NCBI RefSeq assembly: GCF_030164465.1
Contig: NZ_JASNJE010000018.1
Coordinates: 20,126-84,125, forward strand
Source: Sedimentitalea xiamensis
Lineage (GTDB): Bacteria > Pseudomonadota > Alphaproteobacteria > Rhodobacterales > Rhodobacteraceae
Length of the DNA: 64,000 bases
Direction: 5' to 3'
Shown: positions 44,195 to 52,092 of the stretch, piece after piece
Position numbering within the stretch: position 1 is the stretch's first letter
How the letters are laid out: every line of letters starts with the position of its first letter
Made by a program: the position numbers and the translations under genes
The notes under the pieces: model-generated
Databases searched by the model: none
What the model was told of the DNA's origin: nothing
The model's input: only the letters and a program-made list of their open reading frames with translations

Positions 44195-44490
44195 TCGGGA
44201 ACGGCTCCAGCACCCGAGCCAGCGTTGCCTCTGCAGGATGCCTACCGTCCAGGATATGCCACGCGCGGCTCCACCGGCGCGGTGTACTTCAACAGCGAAT
44301 TCACCGTGACCGAGGGGCAATATGCCCGGCGCAAGATCTTCACGTTGATCGGGATTCACAGCCCCAAAGGTCCGGATTGGGCCAACATGGGTCGCAGCCT
44401 GGTACGCGGCATGCTGAACTCGGCGCGCGGGATTTCCGACAAGAACATGTCGCCCGAGGCGCAGGCAGCAAGGGGTGCGAGTGTGTTACG
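44195..44490 (+). pseudogene. Fragment of a phage-type DUF669-like protein
   Basis: A plus-strand frame without a good start reads GYATRGSTGAVYFNSEFTVT, then GQYARRKIFTLIGIHSPKGP and NMGRSLVRGMLNSARGISDK. It resembles prophage-associated proteins around DNA-recombination genes (DUF669 type), in which a conserved GxYArRKiwxlfgL block recurs. The N-terminus is missing, and after about 44490 the frame runs into an amidase fragment on the other strand. Family naming is tentative. Confidence 0.4.
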
Positions 44491-44501
44491 TGAGGGACGT
44501 A

Positions 44502-44645
44502 TCATTGTTCGATCTCGGGAACGAGGCGATTATTGGAAGCTTGTTCGAAGGCGTATGCATAGCCGAGCCAAGCGGCATCCTCGCCCTGCTTGCCGATCAG
44601 GGTGACGCCGACCGGCATTCCGCCGCTTTCGCGGCCAAGCGCCGC
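44502..44645 (-). pseudogene. Amidase-family C-terminal fragment
   Basis: On the minus strand about 48 codons read LGRESGGMPVGVTLIGKQGE, then DAAWLGYAYAFEQASNNRLV and PEIEQ before the stop at 44502. This is the conserved end of amidase-signature enzymes (GMPVGVxLIG and the AYAFEQA helix). The upstream sequence has no convincing frame and no catalytic Ser-Ser-Lys, so it is a remnant. It lies directly before the promoter of the TPP enzyme at 44786. Confidence 0.5.
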
Positions 44646-44742
44646 CATTAGCCCACCAGCGGAGCGCGCGCCCATCCACGGCAGACGGGCAGCCCAAGGG
44701 GCGAGTAAATCGCTTTATTGTATTTCATATTGTGCATCATGC

Positions 44743-44750
44743 TGTATACA
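44743..44750. promoter_or_regulatory. GntR/FadR-type operator TGTATACA before the TPP enzyme
   Basis: A perfect 8-bp palindrome within GCTGTATACAAATG, about 36 bp before ATG 44786. The same box occurs at 49537, 54329 and 60672; a one-mismatch form lies at 48062. Confidence 0.6.
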
Positions 44751-44785
44751 AATGTAACTCAAACCTGAAAACGACCAAGTGGAGC

Positions 44786-46513
44786 ATGCTGGTGGAACAA
44801 GAGATGACGGGTGCCCGGGCAATTCTTAAGATGCTGGAGTTGCACGGCGTGAAGCATGTCTTCGGGCTGCCCGGAGAGACAACCATCGGATGGTACAAGG
44901 AGTGGCAGGAGGCGTCAGATATCGAGTACGTGCTGACCCGCGATGAACGGACGGCGTCCTTTGCGGCGGAATCCTACGCCAAGGTCACCGGTCGGCCCTG
45001 CGTGCTCGAAGCGCCCAGCCCCGGGGTGACCCACTGCACGCCTGGGATCACGGAGGCCTATCTCAGTTCGGTTCCGGTGATCTTTTTCAGCTCGGACATT
45101 CCGGTCAACCAGGACAAGAAGCACGGGCTGACCGGCGTGGATCAGACCGCGCTCTATGCCAGCATCTGCAAGGAGAGTTTCCACCTAAGCAAGGTGCAGG
45201 ACATTCCCTTTATGATGCGCCGTGCGTTCCGCGTGGCTACCTCTGGGCGTCCGGCGCCGGTTCATATCCGCGTACCGATCAATGTCTTCCATGAAAAGGC
45301 GGTGCTGTCCGATCTCTACGCCGAGCCGGAATATCAACATTATCCCGCGCATCGTCCGGTCGCGAACCATGGCAAGGTGCGGGAAGCGATCGACGTTCTG
45401 CTGGCCGCCAAGAAGCCGGTGATCGTTTGCGGGCAGGGCGCTTTGATCTCAAAAGCCACCGACGCCGTTCTAAAACTTGCCGAGACGCTTCAAATTCCGG
45501 TGGGAACGACGACGCCGGGAAAGGGGACGATCCCGGAGACCCATCCGCTGGCGCTTCGCGTCATTGGTGCGCGGGGGGGAATGGAGTATTCCAACGGCTA
45601 TGTCCATGACGCGGATACGGTCTTTTTCATCGGGACGAATACCGACTCGAGCGGAACGGACCATTGGAAGCTCTATGGCGATCCGAAGAGCAAGACTTTC
45701 CTGCATCTCGACATCGCGGAAGCCCATATCGGCAACAACTTCCCGGTGAAGGTGGGGCTGGTCGGGGATGCGCGCGCGACACTGGATTACATGAACGAGA
45801 TCCTGGAGGCCGATCACGGGGAAGTGGCCCGCGATCTGGTCGATCTGACCGAAATGAAGCGCACCGCACTTAACGCGGTGTTCAATTCCAACATCCCGAT
45901 GCCTGCCGGAACGGTGTCGCCTGTGAAGCTGTCGCAAGCGCTGGACACGATCCTGCCCACCAACGCGATTGTCACGTCAGAGCCGGGCGTCAGCGCCATT
46001 TACCCCTCGGCTCTCCTCTCGGTGCGGGAGGCCGGACGGCGTTATATCACCAACTATTCGATGGGGGCGCTTGGCTATTCGGTCCCGGCCGGGATCGGTG
46101 CCGCCTACGCGTCGGATGGTCCGATTATTTCCTTCACCGGCGACGGTTCGCTGGCCTTTGTGTTGGGTGATTTCGAGACCATCAAGCGCAGCGGAAAGAA
46201 CGTCACCGTGATCCTGACCCGGAACGATACGTACGGCTGGATCAGAGGAGAGGCGATCTTGCTGGACGATGTGGATGCGCCATGGATGACCGATTTCGGT
46301 GCCGTCGATTACCTGAAAGTCGCGGAAGGATTCGGGTTTCAGACGGCGCGCATCACCAGCGAGGATCAGATCGAGGCGGTTCTACGCGACGCCATCGAAA
46401 ACCCCGGCGCCAGCTTCATCGAGATGATGGTTCCGTCGCAGGATCAGATCGTTCCGTTCGTGCCGCCCTGGGTGCGTGCAGCCAAAGAGAAAAAGCTGCC
46501 GTACTTCTATTGA
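44786..46513 (+). CDS. Thiamine-diphosphate-dependent enzyme, acetolactate-synthase-like
   Basis: A 575-aa enzyme with the three-domain layout of ThDP carboligases/decarboxylases: activating Glu in VLTRDERTASFAAESYAK (N-terminal domain), a central nucleotide-type domain (KPVIVCGQGALISKA) and the ThDP motif FTGDGSLAFVLGDFETIKRS ending LTRND. The usual NN of the motif is ND here. It is 35-45% different in style from the AruI-like protein at 5-6.7 kb, so it is a separate paralogue. Substrate unknown; the neighbours (AcnX, PrpD, DadA-like) suggest a 2-oxo acid arising from a hydroxylated amino acid. ATG 44786 is preferred to GTG 44732 because GGAG lies a few bases upstream and family similarity starts there. 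It is convergent with the SDR gene. Confidence 0.75.
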   Translation: MLVEQEMTGARAILKMLELHGVKHVFGLPGETTIGWYKEWQEASDIEYVLTRDERTASFAAESYAKVTGRPCVLEAPSPGVTHCTPGITEAYLSSVPVIFFSSDIPVNQDKKHGLTGVDQTALYASICKESFHLSKVQDIPFMMRRAFRVATSGRPAPVHIRVPINVFHEKAVLSDLYAEPEYQHYPAHRPVANHGKVREAIDVLLAAKKPVIVCGQGALISKATDAVLKLAETLQIPVGTTTPGKGTIPETHPLALRVIGARGGMEYSNGYVHDADTVFFIGTNTDSSGTDHWKLYGDPKSKTFLHLDIAEAHIGNNFPVKVGLVGDARATLDYMNEILEADHGEVARDLVDLTEMKRTALNAVFNSNIPMPAGTVSPVKLSQALDTILPTNAIVTSEPGVSAIYPSALLSVREAGRRYITNYSMGALGYSVPAGIGAAYASDGPIISFTGDGSLAFVLGDFETIKRSGKNVTVILTRNDTYGWIRGEAILLDDVDAPWMTDFGAVDYLKVAEGFGFQTARITSEDQIEAVLRDAIENPGASFIEMMVPSQDQIVPFVPPWVRAAKEKKLPYFY

Positions 46514-46514
46514 G

Positions 46515-46536
46515 GCGGCGGTGCGACAGCCGCCGC
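46515..46536. terminator. Hairpin between convergent TPP-enzyme and SDR genes
   Basis: GCGGCGG (46515-46521) pairs with CCGCCGC (46530-46536) around an 8-base loop, inside the 27-bp gap between the two convergent stop codons. It could serve as a bidirectional terminator, although there is no T tract. Confidence 0.55.
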
Positions 46537-46540
46537 TCGC

Positions 46541-47281
46541 TCAGAGCGTCAGCCCGCCATTCACATGCAGGGACTGGCCGGTCACGTAGCCTGCCGATTC
46601 GGAAAGCAGGAAGGCGGCGACTGCGGCGACCTCGGCAGCGAGGCCCAGCCTTGCCATCGGGATCGTGTCAGTAACCTTCGCCCATTGCTCGGGCGTCAGG
46701 GACGACGGCGTTCCGGTTTCCTTGGTGATGAACCCGGGTACGACCGCGTTCACTGTGATGCCGCGTGGTGCCAGATTGGCGGCGAAGGTGCGCACCTGCG
46801 CTTCGAGCGCGGCCTTGGCAGGGGCGGTGGGGGCGTAGCTGTGGGTCTTGGACCGGTGCGCACCGAAGGCGCTGACGCAGAGGATCCGGCCCCGCCGATC
46901 CGCCAGCTTCGGCGCGACACAACTGCACAGACGCTGGAAGGCGACCGGCATGGCGTCGAGCGCGGTTCGAAGTGTGGCGGGGTCGGTCGAGCCGACTGTT
47001 CCCAGTTTCGCGTAGCCCGCGGCGAAGGCAAAACCACTCAGAGCGCCGTCGGGCAAGGGGTCCAGCCAGGCGGCGACCTTCTCGACAAGTGCTTCGTCCT
47101 GAGTGAGGCCCAAACACGTAGAGACGGTCGCTCCTTTCCGTTCGCAGGCATCCACAACGCGTGCCAGCCGGTCGGCATTCGAGCCTGTGTGCAACAGAAG
47201 TTCGGTGTCGGGCCCGGACAGTTGCTGGGCAAGGGCCGATCCGATGCCCGATCCCGAACCGATGACGATGAAACGGTTCAT
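46541..47281 (-). CDS. Short-chain dehydrogenase/reductase, atypical active site
   Basis: A 246-aa SDR. The N-terminus has the cofactor motif VIGSGSGIGSALAQQL, and the C-terminal part shows PRGITVNAVVPGFI and GYVTGQSLHVNGGLTL, both normal. In the active-site helix the text is SYAPTAPAKAALEAQV: the Tyr is seven residues, not four, before the Lys, so the usual YxxxK spacing is broken (the expected Tyr position is Thr). A catalytic Ser block (ILCVSAFGAH) is present. The protein may be inactive on classic substrates or use a shifted Tyr. It is the last gene of the minus-strand group gntR and prpD face, 49 bp after the gntR stop. Confidence 0.75.
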   Translation of the reverse strand: MNRFIVIGSGSGIGSALAQQLSGPDTELLLHTGSNADRLARVVDACERKGATVSTCLGLTQDEALVEKVAAWLDPLPDGALSGFAFAAGYAKLGTVGSTDPATLRTALDAMPVAFQRLCSCVAPKLADRRGRILCVSAFGAHRSKTHSYAPTAPAKAALEAQVRTFAANLAPRGITVNAVVPGFITKETGTPSSLTPEQWAKVTDTIPMARLGLAAEVAAVAAFLLSESAGYVTGQSLHVNGGLTL

Positions 47282-47329
47282 GAGTTCAATTCGATCCAGA
47301 TTTCATCAGCCATCGGAAGCAGCTGCCGA

Positions 47330-48025
47330 TCACGCCGAGGCTCGGGTATAGACATGCCCGTAGGCGGCTTTGACGGCGGCCAGAATGTCTTCCTTGCGAT
47401 GCAGGATGTGCTTGCGCATCGCCGCCATCGAGGCTTCGGTATCTCGGGCGCGTATCAGTTCGAGTATCGCGAGATGCTCGCTCTGCGTGCGGTCGCGCCG
47501 GCCCTCCATGGCGATCCAGCGGATCAGGTGGATGCGGTCGTTCAGGTTGGATAGCATCTGCCTGAGAACCTTGTTGCGCGACAAAAGCGCGATCGTATCA
47601 TGGAAGCGGATGTCCAGTTCGATCAGATGATCTACGGATGCATCTGGAGATTCCGCCATGCTGCCTTCGAGAAAGTCCGCCAGGTCCTGCAACTCGGCGT
47701 CCTCTGCCCTCTCGCAGGCCAGGCGGACGGAGGCGCATTCGATCTCCACTCGCGCTTCGAAAAGGTCGAAGACCGCTTCCGGTTCCAGACCCGGGACCGA
47801 GAAGCCGCGCTCGCGGTCGATCAGCATTCCTTCCGCGACCAGGCGGTTCAGGGCTTCCCGCAACGGGGTGCGGCTGATCTGAAGTTCCTTGGCAACCAGA
47901 ACCTCGTTGATTTTCTGACCCGGAAGGAAATGCGACCTAAGGAGTTGTTCCCGCAACTGGGCGTAGGCTCTGTGGGACGATGATCCTTGATGGGCGCCGT
48001 CGGCGTTCTTCTCGTCAGTGCTCAT
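47330..48025 (-). CDS. GntR-family (FadR-type) transcriptional regulator 1
   Basis: A 231-aa regulator. The winged helix is LREQLLRSHFLPGQKINEVL, then AKELQISRTPLREALNRLVA and RGFSVPGL. A FadR-type all-helical ligand domain follows (FDLFEARVEIECASVRLACE, IRFHDTIALLSRNKVLRQML, HLAILELIRARDTEASMAAM), with His residues that often bind a metal. It probably represses the surrounding island by binding TGTATACA boxes and is released by a carboxylate. ATG 48025 begins MSTDEKNADG. A near-perfect box lies upstream at 48062-48069, which suggests autoregulation. Confidence 0.85.
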   Translation of the reverse strand: MSTDEKNADGAHQGSSSHRAYAQLREQLLRSHFLPGQKINEVLVAKELQISRTPLREALNRLVAEGMLIDRERGFSVPGLEPEAVFDLFEARVEIECASVRLACERAEDAELQDLADFLEGSMAESPDASVDHLIELDIRFHDTIALLSRNKVLRQMLSNLNDRIHLIRWIAMEGRRDRTQSEHLAILELIRARDTEASMAAMRKHILHRKEDILAAVKAAYGHVYTRASA

Positions 48026-48061
48026 GGACCGGCGCCTCGCGTCAAATAATGTATTCCAAAC

Positions 48062-48069
48062 TGTATGCA
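48062..48069. promoter_or_regulatory. Near-match GntR operator upstream of regulator 1
   Basis: TGTATGCA differs from the regional box TGTATACA at one base, with a second half-like TGTATTCCA at 48050. It lies 25-45 bp before the start of the GntR gene. Confidence 0.4.
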
Positions 48070-48103
48070 TCGCGTCCGGGGCCCGTCAATGGTCGCGCCC
48101 AGA

Positions 48104-49489
48104 TCAAGCATCCGGGGCCTGCGCGAGTATGGCCGAGAGATCACGGACATCGGGTGCTTCGTGCAACGCATCACAGGCGCGGGCGAGGGCCTCGCGGCGG
48201 GCCAGCGAACAGACCGTCGAGGTGACGTCCTCGAACTTCCGCTCGAGTTCTTCGCGGGAGAGGGGCTCTTCGGGGTAGCCGCGTGCCACTTTCGACGTCG
48301 CAGAGAGAGTTTGGCCATCCTTCAGGGTCAGGGTGACTTCTCCCATGTAGAAATCCGGGAAGGCCTCGTTGAACTCGCCGGTATCGCGGATCACTTCGGC
48401 GTTTGCGGCAAGGCGGGCGACCTCCGGTTCGGTCTCTCGTCGATCCACGAAGAGATCGAGATATGAAAGCCGTCCCATCGCAACGCGTACCGGCAAGATG
48501 TATTGCGCGGAATGCCCCTTGAGCGGGTTGTCATCTACGCAATGGGCTCCGGCCTCGGCAAAGCGCAGGGTTATCTTTTCAATCTGGTCAGCGGTCAGCG
48601 CATTGTCATCCAGCAGCCCGACAAGGGCGTCGAGCGCCGGGTGCAGGAAGGAAACGGAAGCGTAGGGTTTGATCGCCAGTTCCATGACTCCGTCCCATAC
48701 GGTGCCCAGCCCGTCCGTCAGGGGCGCGGGATCGGCGACGCCGCTATAGGCGTTCAGCACATTGTGCCCGCCATCGAAGATGCGGTCGGGCGCGCCGAAG
48801 CCGCGTTTGGCCAGCATCGCCGACATGACGCCGTTTCGTGCCGCCAGACCCATCTGGAAGGGACGGGCATCTTCGCGGGGGTCGTCCTGCCAGGCAAGAA
48901 GGCCGGAGGTCTGCAATGCGGCGAGACCGAGCGCGCGGACGGTTTGTTCTTCGTTCAGCCCGAGCAGATAGGAGGAGGCAGCGCAGGCACCGAAACTGCC
49001 CGCGACGGCGGAGGGATGGAAACCGCGGTCATAGAGTTCACGCGGGTTCATCGCCATGGAAACCCGATAGGTCATCTCGCATCCGACCGCGACGGCTGCC
49101 AGCATTTCCGCCCCGGTTCTTTTTTCTGCTTCCGCCAGCGCCAGAGCCGTTGGGATCATTACTGCGATGGGGTGCAGGATCGCCTCGGGGTGGTGCGGTT
49201 CGAAATCGGCGGCATAGCCCAGCGTGCCGTTGGCAAGTGCCGCGCTGACCGGATCGACCTTGCGGTCTCGTCCGATCAGTGTACAGGGGCCATTGCCTGC
49301 GATCTCTTCGGCAAAGCCTCCGATCCCCTGCGCGGCGGTGACGCTTTCGTGCGTCGCGGCGCAGAGCACGCCGATCCCGTCCCTGGCCAGTGTCCTGGTG
49401 TAGGTCATCACCTCATCTGGGACCTTGGAGGTCGCGAATTCCGCGATGAAAGCGGCGAGTCTTCGGGTGACGGGGGCATAATCGCTCAT
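48104..49489 (-). CDS. MmgE/PrpD-family protein
   Basis: A 461-aa protein of the MmgE/PrpD family (2-methylcitrate dehydratase and relatives such as aconitate-type lyases and isomerases). It shows DGIGVLCAATHESVTAAQGI, then GYAADFEPHHPEAILHPIAV, RELYDRGFHPSAVAGSFGAC and KPYASVSFLHPALDALVGLL. No other methylcitrate-cycle gene is present, so the real substrate is probably a different 2- or 3-hydroxy acid or an isomerisable intermediate. The gene is divergent from the aspartate-dehydrogenase-like gene. Its start at ATG 49489 is followed upstream by the TGTATACA box at 49537. Confidence 0.82.
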   Translation of the reverse strand: MSDYAPVTRRLAAFIAEFATSKVPDEVMTYTRTLARDGIGVLCAATHESVTAAQGIGGFAEEIAGNGPCTLIGRDRKVDPVSAALANGTLGYAADFEPHHPEAILHPIAVMIPTALALAEAEKRTGAEMLAAVAVGCEMTYRVSMAMNPRELYDRGFHPSAVAGSFGACAASSYLLGLNEEQTVRALGLAALQTSGLLAWQDDPREDARPFQMGLAARNGVMSAMLAKRGFGAPDRIFDGGHNVLNAYSGVADPAPLTDGLGTVWDGVMELAIKPYASVSFLHPALDALVGLLDDNALTADQIEKITLRFAEAGAHCVDDNPLKGHSAQYILPVRVAMGRLSYLDLFVDRRETEPEVARLAANAEVIRDTGEFNEAFPDFYMGEVTLTLKDGQTLSATSKVARGYPEEPLSREELERKFEDVTSTVCSLARREALARACDALHEAPDVRDLSAILAQAPDA

Positions 49490-49536
49490 GGCAGGACCTT
49501 AAAGGGGACAGGCGGATTTCTATTTGCATATTTCTT

Positions 49537-49544
49537 TGTATACA
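49537..49544. promoter_or_regulatory. GntR-type operator in the prpD/aspDH divergent promoter
   Basis: TGTATACA within TTTGTATACATGAC, 48 bp from the prpD-family start and 49 bp from the aspDH-like start. It can govern both directions. Confidence 0.6.
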
Positions 49545-49592
49545 TGACAGAGTACATTTGGCAGTCAAGGTGTTGATGGAGGCAACCTGCGG

Positions 49593-50411
49593 ATGGCGGG
49601 CGAGACGCGGATCGTGTTGGGCGGGTTCGGGAATGTGGGGCAGCAAATCGCCTCACGGCTGGCCGCGGACCCGTCGGGCGCCATACGCATCGTCGCGATC
49701 GCCGCCCGTAACAAGGACAAGGCCGCTGAAAGCGCAGCCAGGTTTGGTCTGAACGTGCCGATCATTTCGGCCGCGGAAGCGCCGGAATACGATGCCACAC
49801 TTGTCGAATGTGCGACCTATGACAGTTTCCGCGACGTGGTGGAGCCGACTTTACGCACTGGTGGTCGTGTGCTGGCGGTGAGTGTCGGTGCGCTTGCGGT
49901 GAACTTCGATCTGATCGACATCGCCGAAGAGACCGGAGCCAGGTTGCAGATTGCGGGCGGCACATTGCCGGGGCTCGATATTATCCGCGCCGCGTCGGAA
50001 GGCGAAATCACCTCCGTAACCCTGACATCGCATATCAACCCGGCTTCCTTTGCCCATGAGCCTTTCATCCATGAACGAGGCATCGATCTAGTACCGGCAG
50101 AGACCGGTCCGGTCGACATCTTCGAGGGCAGCGCGCGTGAGGCGGCAGGACATTTTCCGCGTCATTTCAACGTGGCGGTGACGCTGGCGCTGGCGGGGAT
50201 CGGGCTGGACAGGACACAGGTGCACATACGTGCCGACGGTTCGCTGCCGGGAGCGCGCCATACTCTGACCGTCGAGGCCAATTCGGTCTCGCTGGAAATG
50301 ACCTCGCAAAACTATCCCTCTCCACAGAACAACCGCACCAGCATGGTCGTGGCACTCAGCATCCTCGCCGCGCTCCGTCGCGAGACGGCGACCGTACAGA
50401 TCGGCAGTTGA
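49593..50411 (+). CDS. nadX: L-aspartate dehydrogenase-like NAD(P) oxidoreductase
   Basis: A 272-aa protein with the Rossmann motif RIVLGGFGNVGQQIASRLAA and a C-terminal DUF108 domain. The latter reads HINPASFAHEPFIHERGIDL, AREAAGHFPRHFNVAVTLAL, GARHTLTVEANSVSLEM (with the proton-shuttle His) and NNRTSMVVALSIL. It matches L-aspartate dehydrogenase, which interconverts aspartate and oxaloacetate plus ammonia; Ser and Thr residues replace some usual positions (NNRTS for NPKTS), so the true substrate may be another amino or imino acid. It heads the operon with acnX genes 3 bp downstream. ATG 49593 fits the dehydrogenase start; a longer frame is absent. Confidence 0.75.
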   Translation: MAGETRIVLGGFGNVGQQIASRLAADPSGAIRIVAIAARNKDKAAESAARFGLNVPIISAAEAPEYDATLVECATYDSFRDVVEPTLRTGGRVLAVSVGALAVNFDLIDIAEETGARLQIAGGTLPGLDIIRAASEGEITSVTLTSHINPASFAHEPFIHERGIDLVPAETGPVDIFEGSAREAAGHFPRHFNVAVTLALAGIGLDRTQVHIRADGSLPGARHTLTVEANSVSLEMTSQNYPSPQNNRTSMVVALSILAALRRETATVQIGS

Positions 50412-50414
50412 TCC

Positions 50415-51680
50415 ATGCAGCTGTCGGACCATGATCTTGGATTGCTGGATGGCGTCGGCGGCGATGCCGCCCGGCAGGCGATGGAGGCGCTGGTCCAGTT
50501 GGGCGAAGCCTATGATGCGCCCGATATGGTCGAGATCGGATACGCGCATATCCATGCTGGTATGGCGCTCTACAAGGGCGACGTCGAACTGATCGAAGCC
50601 ACGGCGCAGGGCGGGGCGAAGATGGTGGTGCCGACCTCCACTAACATCACCAATGCAGACATGGGGGATTGGCAGGGCACAGGTGCGCCGGACACGCTTG
50701 GACTGTTGCAGAAGCGCGCCGAGGCCGCGCACCGCGCCATGGGCAGCGGCACGTCCTTTACCTGCACGCCCTATTGGGCCGGGCACTGGCCGACATGGAA
50801 CATGCATATCGCCTCGATAGAGAGCGGTGTGACGGTCTTCGCCAATTCCGTCCTCGGCGCGCGATCGAACCGCGACGGGTTCTTTGCTGTCTACGCGGGA
50901 ATGACCGGCCGCTATCCGCGCTTCGGCCTGCATCTGGACCGCAACCGCCAGCCCACGCATCGGGTGACTGTCACGGCGCATCCGATGGGCACGGCGGAGT
51001 TCACGGCACTTGGCTATGCCATCGGGCTGACCGTCGGCTCGGGCGTGCCTCTGGTAACGGGACTTCAAACGCGACCTTCGCTGGATGAACTGGACGCGAT
51101 GGGCGTGGGCATGGCGACCTCCGGCGGCGTGGCCATGTTCATCGTCCCGGGCGTGACCCCACCGTTCAATGAGGACGCCGATGTGCCGGGTCTGACAGAG
51201 GTCGAGGTGGGCGAGGCGGATCTTGCGCAGATCTTCGATGGTTTCTGCACCGGCGACGAGACCGGCTTCGATCTCGTGCATCTCGGCTGTCCCCACGCCT
51301 CATTCGAGGAGATGAAGCAATACGCCGCCCTGCTGTCGGGGCGTCGGATCGCGGAAGGCGTCGAGCTTTGGGTCACGACGAGCCGGGCGGTGCGCCAGAT
51401 GGCGCGAGAGGCCGGTCTGCTGGCCCCGATCATGGCATCGGGCGCGCGGGTGGTGACGGATACCTGTCCCATCTCCTGCCATTTTGCCTGCACCTGTTCT
51501 CCCGATCCCGCGTTGGGGGTGAAGCCGCCGAGCCTGCGGACAATCCTCGTCGATAGCGCGAAGCAGGCACACTACGTCCGCGACATGATCCAGTGCCCGA
51601 CGCTTTTCACAACCAGCGAACTGGCGGTGGAGTCGGCAGTTGCCGGGCGCTTCCTGCCACGGAACCGGCGCAATGCCTGA
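50415..51680 (+). CDS. Aconitase X catalytic subunit (large)
   Basis: A 421-aa protein of the aconitase X (AcnX, DUF521) family, a dehydratase with an aconitase-like fold but a mononuclear or [2Fe-2S] site. It reads MVEIGYAHIHAGMALYKGDV, then MVVPTSTNITNADMGDWQGT, VLGARSNRDGFFAVYAGMTG and VTDTCPISCHFACTCSPDPA, which holds four Cys residues, three of them probable metal ligands. Known AcnX types make cis-3-hydroxyproline dehydratase in bacteria or phosphomevalonate dehydratase in archaea. Here the large and small subunits are separate, as in the type II form. It overlaps the small subunit gene by 8 bp. A hydroxyproline-like substrate is likely by context. Confidence 0.85.
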   Translation: MQLSDHDLGLLDGVGGDAARQAMEALVQLGEAYDAPDMVEIGYAHIHAGMALYKGDVELIEATAQGGAKMVVPTSTNITNADMGDWQGTGAPDTLGLLQKRAEAAHRAMGSGTSFTCTPYWAGHWPTWNMHIASIESGVTVFANSVLGARSNRDGFFAVYAGMTGRYPRFGLHLDRNRQPTHRVTVTAHPMGTAEFTALGYAIGLTVGSGVPLVTGLQTRPSLDELDAMGVGMATSGGVAMFIVPGVTPPFNEDADVPGLTEVEVGEADLAQIFDGFCTGDETGFDLVHLGCPHASFEEMKQYAALLSGRRIAEGVELWVTTSRAVRQMAREAGLLAPIMASGARVVTDTCPISCHFACTCSPDPALGVKPPSLRTILVDSAKQAHYVRDMIQCPTLFTTSELAVESAVAGRFLPRNRRNA

Positions 51681-52092
51681 GGGCGTCTGGCAGGCCCGCG
51701 GCGTGGTCGGTGGGCAGGCGGAAGGCGCGGCACTAGTTTCGCGGACGGCGCTTTCCTTTCTTGGGGATTTGGACATCTGTTCCGGAGTCGTTGTCGGACG
51801 ATCCAGCGATCTGCTGGGAGCGTGCGTCACCGGGCGTGTGCTGGTTTTGCCGGCCAGTCGGGGATCGGCAGGGGCGTGGCGGTTCCTTTTTCAGTTGAAG
51901 GTGCATGACAGTCACCCGGCGGCTCTCGTGCTAAAGGAACTCCCCGATCCATCGGTGACGCAGGGGGCAATCCTGTCAGGGGTGCCGATGGTGGTCGAAC
52001 CGGAAGCGGAATTCTGGGAGGACCTGCGCGACGGGGATCTGTTGCAGGTCGACGGGACCATTGGGCGCATCGCGCGGAGGAACGCGGAATGA
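51673..52092 (+). CDS. Aconitase X swivel subunit (small, DUF126)
   Basis: A 139-aa protein that starts MPEGVWQARGVVGGQAEGAA and shows DLDICSGVVVGRSSDLLGAC, VLVLPASRGSAGAWRFLFQL and ALVLKELPDPSVTQGAILSG. This is the mobile beta-barrel (swivel) part of aconitase X, fused to the large subunit in some species. It binds the carboxylate side of the substrate. The ATG 51673 sits eight bases inside the large-subunit gene; a frame extension to 51640 lies fully inside it. The DadA-like gene begins four bases before its stop. Confidence 0.85.
   Translation: MPEGVWQARGVVGGQAEGAALVSRTALSFLGDLDICSGVVVGRSSDLLGACVTGRVLVLPASRGSAGAWRFLFQLKVHDSHPAALVLKELPDPSVTQGAILSGVPMVVEPEAEFWEDLRDGDLLQVDGTIGRIARRNAE

Noticed and set aside
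44732..44785. GTG start at 44732 for the TPP enzyme
   Set aside because: It falls inside the operator region and adds 18 unconserved residues; ATG 44786 has a GGAG site.
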